Below are positions 59,213-64,000 of a DNA stretch of 64,000 bases, piece by piece (position 1 is the first letter of the stretch; every line of letters starts with the position of its first letter). The DNA is taken from positions 310,001 through 374,000 of the forward strand of contig NZ_CP067378.1 in NCBI RefSeq assembly GCF_019565505.1. Direction: 5' to 3'. The notes below the pieces were generated by a model. It did no database searches. It was not told the DNA's origin and was given only the letters and a program-made list of their open reading frames with translations. The position numbers and the translations under genes are program-made. Origin of the DNA: Flavobacterium davisii (GTDB lineage: Bacteria; Bacteroidota; Bacteroidia; Flavobacteriales; Flavobacteriaceae).

Positions 59213-60259
59213 TTAATTTATTTTTAAGGTATGCTTTAGATATATTTCTTGGTTATTTTCTATCTTAAGTTCGGCTTCTACTTTTAGTAATTGTTTTTCT
59301 TTTTTGGAGGTGTAATAAATAAAAGTTATACTTCCTTGCCAATTTGATAGATCTTCTTCTTGGGTATCTATTGTATTATGGGAATATTCTATAATTTTTT
59401 TACGTAATATTTCTTCAAATGTGCTCCCTTCTTCATAATTTGATGTAACAATTGTTTTTATATAGTCTGTGTTTTCAAAATTATGTTGTGTTATAACTGC
59501 ACTTTCTACGTTATACGAATTGGCTTGATAATAAAAAAATCATTTTTTTCTTCTTCACTAAACCAACTCATATTGGGAAAAAGGACTTGGTATAATAAGG
59601 TTGAACAATAACTCTTTAGAATTTTTTTCTATCTGTTAGAGTTTTCTCAAACTTATCAATATATGCTTGATTTATTTTTCCTGAAAAATAAGTTAAAAGG
59701 TCTAATTTTCTTTCTTTAAATTTGTTTATTATTTCTTGATGATTTTTTATGTTTATTATCTGACCTCCAGAATTTATTATAAATTCTATCGGATATATTG
59801 TGTTCATACAAGCTATGGCTAATGTAGAAATCTTATCTTCTGGGGTTTCTTCTTCTTTTTGAAAATAGCTGTTTGCTAATGATACTATGATTCCTTCTTT
59901 TTCTCTTGTGGTTTTTAGGGTCGCCTTATAACTTACTGTAAAGGGAGCTTTTGCTGATGATTCTATTGTTTCTTCTATATTGTAACTGGGTTTATAAAAA
60001 TTATGAGGTAAGTAGTGTAATGGTAGACTGTTAAGGGTCTGATTTTTTTTTCAAACTCTTTAAACTCTTGGATTTCTTGTGAGGAAGGTAATAGGATTGC
60101 ACTAATTCCTTTTAGATGATTCTCTTCTATTATTTCTTTTAGATCGCAATAGGTATTATGATATTGTCTGAGTGTTTGACTACTGATTCCTAATTTTTGT
60201 GCTACAGATTCTAAGGTATCTCCTTTTTTTACAATATGCATTGACCAACTAATATTCAT
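59213..60259 (-). pseudogene. LysM-domain protein of toxin locus (frame-disrupted)
   Basis: Start 60259 (MNISWSMHIVKKGDTLESVA) opens with a LysM domain of about 50 residues. Later frames supply SYNIEETIESSAKAPFTVSY, ISTLAIACMNTIYPIEFIIN, FKERKLDLLTYFSGKINQAY and, in the last part, NTIDTQEEDLSNWQGSITF. Three single missing bases, all in A/T runs, split an original of about 350 residues. The C-terminal domain is unknown; first in the operon, it may be an adaptor or loading factor for the DUF4280 tip. Confidence 0.6.
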
Positions 60260-60825
60260 CTCGTTTTTGTTTGTTTTTTAGCGATAAAACAGAAATGTTT
60301 TATCAAGTTGATTTGTATTTAAAATCTTTTAATGGAAGATGTTCTTTTATTTTAATAGTCTTGTATTGAAACTGTTTGTTAGCCATATTTATACTTGTAT
60401 TAAAACATGTTATTGTGTCATAAATTTACATCTTCTTCAATTGTGTTTTTTTACCCTATATAGCTTGTTTTTTTTCATCAAGATATTGTTTTTAATTTTA
60501 TATTTATTTTTTTTACAATAAATATCAAATTTATCATTTTAAATTACAAAATAATTATATTTTGCTGTTTTTTATGGAAAATTTTATTTTTACCCTATTT
60601 ATTACCGTATTGAATGTAATCGTATTTTTTGTTTAACCTAATCAATAGGAACGATAGGAATGAATAGAGGAAATTGTTTATTGGATAAAATTATAGTAGA
60701 ACTATTTTTTTATTCGAAGCTATGAGAACTGTTTTTTTATAACTTTTAAAATTTATTTTTTTGAATGTTTTTTTGAAATAAAATAAAAAAGTGAAAATCG
60801 TTTAAGATTTTCACTTTTTATCTAA
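60260..60825. other. AT-rich intergenic region upstream of toxin operon
   Basis: About 570 bases without a supported gene. It must hold the promoter of the minus-strand toxin operon; no complete consensus is evident. The 60786-60819 stem-loop ends the ydcH transcript. Confidence 0.4.
60786..60819. terminator. 14-bp stem-loop terminator
   Basis: AAAAAGTGAAAATC (60786-60799) pairs perfectly with 60806-60819 around GTTTAA, with T runs on both strands. It lies seven bases after the ydcH stop. Confidence 0.75.
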
Positions 60826-61056
60826 TTAATTTTTCAGCATCGAAAAAATTTCATCTTTTAAAAATAACATTTTAGCTTTTAACTCGTGCATGTGTGCATC
60901 TGTAGTGACTTCTGCTCCAGAATTGTATCGGTGAATCTCATGTTCTACTTCATGGTATTCATCAAATAGTTTTCTAAAATGATTGTCTTTTGTTTTTAAA
61001 TCATGAATTTTTTCAGTGAATTCAGGGAATTCGTTCAGTAGGTTGTGTCTTTCCAT
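60826..61056 (-). CDS. YdcH family protein (DUF465)
   Basis: 76 residues, helical and charged (MERHNLLNEFPEFTEKIHDL, FDEYHEVEHEIHRYNSG, LKDEIFSMLKN), matching the short DUF465/YdcH family in size and in the HNL...FPE start. The function of the family is not known. It follows the cbb3 accessory genes on the same strand. Intact. Confidence 0.85.
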   Translation of the reverse strand: MERHNLLNEFPEFTEKIHDLKTKDNHFRKLFDEYHEVEHEIHRYNSGAEVTTDAHMHELKAKMLFLKDEIFSMLKN

Positions 61057-61112
61057 TTTTGCTTATATTTAAATTATTATTATAATTCTATATTGATTTT
61101 TCTTTATCTCTT

Positions 61113-61837
61113 TTATTTACAATGTGGTGTGCTTTGAATTAATAAACTCATGGTACTGGGAGATAAAAAAGGGATATTTAATCCTAATCCTCTAAAAACA
61201 AATAATATTCCCACTCCAATAACTGCTATGGGTATTATTTTTTGAATTTTACTTCGTATAGGGATTGTTAATAAATTAGCCGTGTATACAACTGTTGCCA
61301 TCATCGGAATGGTTCCTATTCCGTACAAAGTCATATATAGGATACTTAAATGAATTTTTGCATTGCAATCGCTCCAAAAAGTGCTACATATACTAATCCA
61401 CAGGGTAAAAATCCGTTGAGTAAACCGATCATAAAAATAGAGGGATAGCTTTTCTTTTTAAATTGCTGTCCTAATGACGATTTTAATTTAGTTAATATTG
61501 TTAAGATGGGCTTAGACAAATTATATTGGGCGAAGACTTTTTCTGGAACTAAAACTATTACTATCATTAAAATGCCAATCATAATTGACATTTTTTGCTG
61601 AAAACCAGCAAGAAAAAGCCCTCTACCCAACAAACCAAAAAACAATCCTAATAAAATATAGGATATGATTCTTCCTATATTATAGGTTATAATTTGTATA
61701 ACTTTTGTAAGTTGATTAGTTCTATCAACTGGCAACATCATAGCAATAGGTCCGCACATACCCACACAGTGCAAACTGCTAATTAAACCTAATATGAATG
61801 CTGAGTATATCATTTTTTTATGATTAGCAATAACCAT
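61113..61837 (-). pseudogene. TauE/SafE-family transporter of cbb3 cluster (frame-disrupted)
   Basis: The first frame (163 residues) has SLHCVGMCGPIAMMLP and GLLNGFLPCGLVYVALFGA, the paired Cys-Pro motifs of the SafE/UreH-like membrane family linked with copper delivery in cbb3 oxidase assembly. It stops at AMQKFI. One extra A at about 61363 continues IHLSILYMTLYGIGTIPMMA and the last 73 residues. Six to seven membrane helices in all. It lies 59 bases after fixH. Confidence 0.8.
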
Positions 61838-61896
61838 ATACCTATTATTTTAAAACTATTATTTAGTAGTTTATGGCATACGATTATTGTTTGCTA

Positions 61897-62343
61897 TTAT
61901 AAATTTACTTTCTCTTTATTCAAATATTTGTTTCCTTGGTATTCCCAGTCAATAGTAATGTCCCAACGACCGCCAATCAGCTTGGTTTTAGGTATGAGCA
62001 AATTGGAAGAAGATAACGATATGGGCACATCGAAATCTAATTGCTGATTAGACGGTCTATAAAAGGACACCTTACCTATTATATTTTTGTAATCAAATGA
62101 TTTTGGAAATTTTATTATAAGTCCTTCTTTTTTAATTTCTAAAATAACCTTTTCGTTTAGATTGAGAGCATTTTTTTCTTTATCTAATTGATCTTGGTAT
62201 CCTATTTCTTTTTTATAATATTCTTCTGTAACCATTTCATGATCGTATTCTTTTGTTCCTTGTACTTTAAATACAAAGTATAATATGAATGTGATAAATA
62301 ACCCAAATGCTATCACAATTCCTGTTCCCCAATTTGCTTTCAT
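61897..62343 (-). CDS. FixH-like cbb3 oxidase assembly protein
   Basis: 148 residues. One N-terminal membrane helix (GIVIAFGLFITFILYFVFKV) and a periplasmic domain with EYYKKEIGYQDQLDKEKNA, the FixH signature, then LIGGRWDITIDWEYQGNKYL. FixH acts in assembly of cbb3-type cytochrome oxidase, probably with copper import. Gene order ccoG-fixH-tauE is usual in flavobacteria. Intact. Confidence 0.88.
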   Translation of the reverse strand: MKANWGTGIVIAFGLFITFILYFVFKVQGTKEYDHEMVTEEYYKKEIGYQDQLDKEKNALNLNEKVILEIKKEGLIIKFPKSFDYKNIIGKVSFYRPSNQQLDFDVPISLSSSNLLIPKTKLIGGRWDITIDWEYQGNKYLNKEKVNL

Positions 62344-62434
62344 AATTCTATTATTACATACCTTTTTTTTAACTCAATAAAACCATTTTATCCATTTTTA
62401 TGTCATCTTTTTGTTTTATTAAAGTTGAACTATA

Positions 62435-63853
62435 CTAATTAAATTTTCTTGGCCCTAAAAAATTACTAGTAGTGGTTTCTATTAACCTTTTATTATTATA
62501 AATTTCTATTTTTATTTTTGTCTTATCTCCTTCCAAAAATGCTGGATGAATTTCTACAAACAAAGTTCCACTGGGCTAAATTATCTTTTTTAACCTGAAC
62601 ACTTTGTTTACCTACTATTTCAATTTTTCCTTTTGGACTAACTAATTTAAAGGTTACGTTTTTAAAATCATCCATGGTTTTGTTTACTATTTTATAAGTA
62701 AAAACATTTGTAATATTTTCTCCTTTATGCTGAAATAATTGTCCTGTAAACGTAATACAGTGGCTTCTACATCATTTCTTAAAAATAGCATTCCTATAAA
62801 AATACCTATTAAAATACTTAAAACGGCTACATATCCTTTCATTCGAGTTGTAAAAACAAATTTTTCTTTTTTACAATCTCATTTTCACTTGCATAGCGTA
62901 TTAAGTTAATGGGTAAGTTTACACTTGTCATAATAGCATTACACTCGTCTATACAAGCAGTACAATTAACACACTCTAGCTGAACTCCATTTCTAATATC
63001 TATTCCTGTAGGACAAACATTTACGCATTGATGACAATCAATACAATCTCCTTTTCCTAATAGTGTTCTATCTTCTCCTTTCCTAAATTTTCCTCTTCCT
63101 TTTTCGCCTTCACCTCTTACGTGATCATACGCTACATTGATTGTCTTATTATCTAACAAGACTCCTTGCATACGACCGTAAGGGCAAGCTATAATACATA
63201 CTTGTTCTCTAAACCATGCAAAAACAAAATAAAAAACGCCTGTAAAAATTAAAAGAGCAATTAGGGTCGTTGTATTTTGTAAGGGTCCTTGGCGTACCAT
63301 GTCTAATACGGAATCACCTCCTATTAAATAAGCTAAGAAAACATTGGCTATAAAAAGGAGGCTATAAAAAGAGCATCCATTTGGTTAATCTTTTTCTTAT
63401 TTTTTCAGCATTCCATTCTTGTTTAGCTAATTTAATTTGCGCTCCTCTATCCCCTTCTATCCAATATTCTATTCGTCTAAAAACCATTTCCATAAAAATA
63501 GTTTGCGGACAAATCCAACCACAAAAAATGCGCCCAAATGCTACTGTAAATAGAGCTAATCCTACAACTCCAATGATCATTGAAATTACGACCAAATGGA
63601 AATCTTGAGGCCAAAATGGAAATCCAAAAATGGAAAATTTTCGTTCTATTACGTTAAATAATAAAAACGGACTGCCGTTTACTTTTACAAAAGGTGCTGA
63701 GAAAAGAAATATTAACAAAAAATAACTTACTATTTTTCTTTTATCATATAATTTCCCACTTGGTTTTTTAGGAAAAATCCATGCACGTTTTCCCTCTTTG
63801 TCAATAGTTGCAATGGTATCTCTAAAGCTATCTGATGGTAAATGGCCTGCCAT
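62435..63853 (-). pseudogene. ccoG: Cytochrome c oxidase accessory protein CcoG (frame-disrupted)
   Basis: Start 63853 (MAGHLPSDSFRDTIATID). The first frame has FGRIFCGWICPQTIFMEMVF with the polyferredoxin-type Cys. The second has IIACPYGRMQGVLL, CIDCHQCVNVCPTGIDI and CVNCTACIDECNA (two 4Fe-4S sets). Later frames give an Ig-like C-terminal domain (FTYKIVNKTMDDFKNVTFKL) ending GPRKFN at 62437. Four or five single missing bases split it. It reduces copper for cbb3 oxidase assembly. About 475 residues. Confidence 0.88.
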
Positions 63854-63869
63854 AATTTGTTATTTTTTA

Positions 63870-63959
63870 TGTCATTTTGAATAAAACAGAGTGAAATGGA
63901 GAAATCATATACAATATTTTTATACTTATAGCGGATTTCTCCCTTTGTTTCAAATGGCA
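63870..63959. repeat. REP-like palindromic repeat
   Basis: TGTCATTTTGA...GAAATGGAGAAATC faces GATTTCTCCC...TCAAATGGCA as an imperfect inverted repeat of about 25 bp per arm. It has the GGAGAAATC and TGTCATTT phrases of the element at 31241-31313. It lies between ccoG and the upstream gene. Confidence 0.45.
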
Positions 63960-63978
63960 ACTAATTTTATATTTAGTA

Positions 63979-64000
63979 TTATTTAGCTTTAGTTGAATCT
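63979..64000 (-). CDS. End of upstream gene, possibly ccoP (partial)
   Basis: The minus strand at the edge reads DSTKAK-stop, which would suit the end of the cbb3 subunit gene ccoP expected upstream of ccoG. Six residues cannot prove it. Confidence 0.25.

Noticed and set aside
63730..63960. Minus frame across the start of ccoG
   Set aside because: It overlaps the well-supported ccoG N-terminus in another frame and runs through the REP-like repeat.

Overview
The window is low-GC DNA from a member of the Bacteroidetes, most likely the family Flavobacteriaceae. The signs are the flavobacterial TAnnTTTG promoter box upstream of an acyl-CoA dehydrogenase gene, many CNGQ/CKK-type lipoproteins, a DUF4280 PAAR-like protein, and the ccoG-fixH-tauE/safE order of a cbb3 oxidase cluster. 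I cannot fix the genus or species.

Layout. (1) About 1-20,700 is the structural half of a Mu-like, contractile-tailed prophage that continues beyond the left edge. Two blocks diverge from about 7,800. The minus block holds small and large terminase, gp36-like DUF1320, DUF935 portal, gpF-like minor head protein, tape measure and gpG-like morphogenesis protein. The plus block holds ClpP-type protease/scaffold, capsid, sheath, tube, frameshifted tail chaperone, baseplate, spanin-like lipoprotein, holin, tail collar fibre and Dam methylase. Transposase genes, repressor, endolysin and the left end are not in view. (2) About 20,700-23,460 is AT-rich DNA with a tandem duplication of an XRE regulator together with its palindromic operator. 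(3) About 23,460-45,310 is ordinary chromosome: nitroreductase, a royal-jelly-family protein, alpha/beta hydrolase, a BtuF-like protein, pyrF, outer-membrane proteins, prfA, two amidohydrolases, comM, Glu/Leu dehydrogenase, anmK, acyl-CoA dehydrogenase, and an AraC/AhpD/DoxX group. (4) About 45,440-60,260, all on the minus strand, is a polymorphic peptidoglycan-hydrolase toxin locus that looks like an orphan effector island of a Bacteroidetes contractile injection or type VI-like system. It runs LysM protein, LysM-DUF4280 spike-tip protein, effector 1 (peptidoglycan-binding, M15-like and GH24 domains), two immunity lipoproteins, effector 2 (lysozyme-like and M23 domains), then a string of immunity-type lipoproteins separated by scars of effector sequence. 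(5) About 60,800-64,000 carries ydcH and the cbb3 assembly genes tauE/safE, fixH and ccoG.

How the toxin locus would work. Both effectors share an almost identical N-terminal module of about 240 residues and differ in their C-terminal enzymes. All enzymatic domains attack cell wall, and the neighbouring immunity candidates carry lipoprotein signals, so they would act in the periplasm, where such toxins act. Delivery on the DUF4280 tip is inferred from family knowledge; no secretion core genes are in the window.

Quality caveat. At least twenty otherwise well-conserved genes are broken by single-base discrepancies. Nearly all are one missing base, usually in an A or T run. This looks more like systematic homopolymer undercalling than true decay. 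I annotate each such gene as one unit of type pseudogene and state the lesion. A few in-frame nonsense codons cannot be explained this way.
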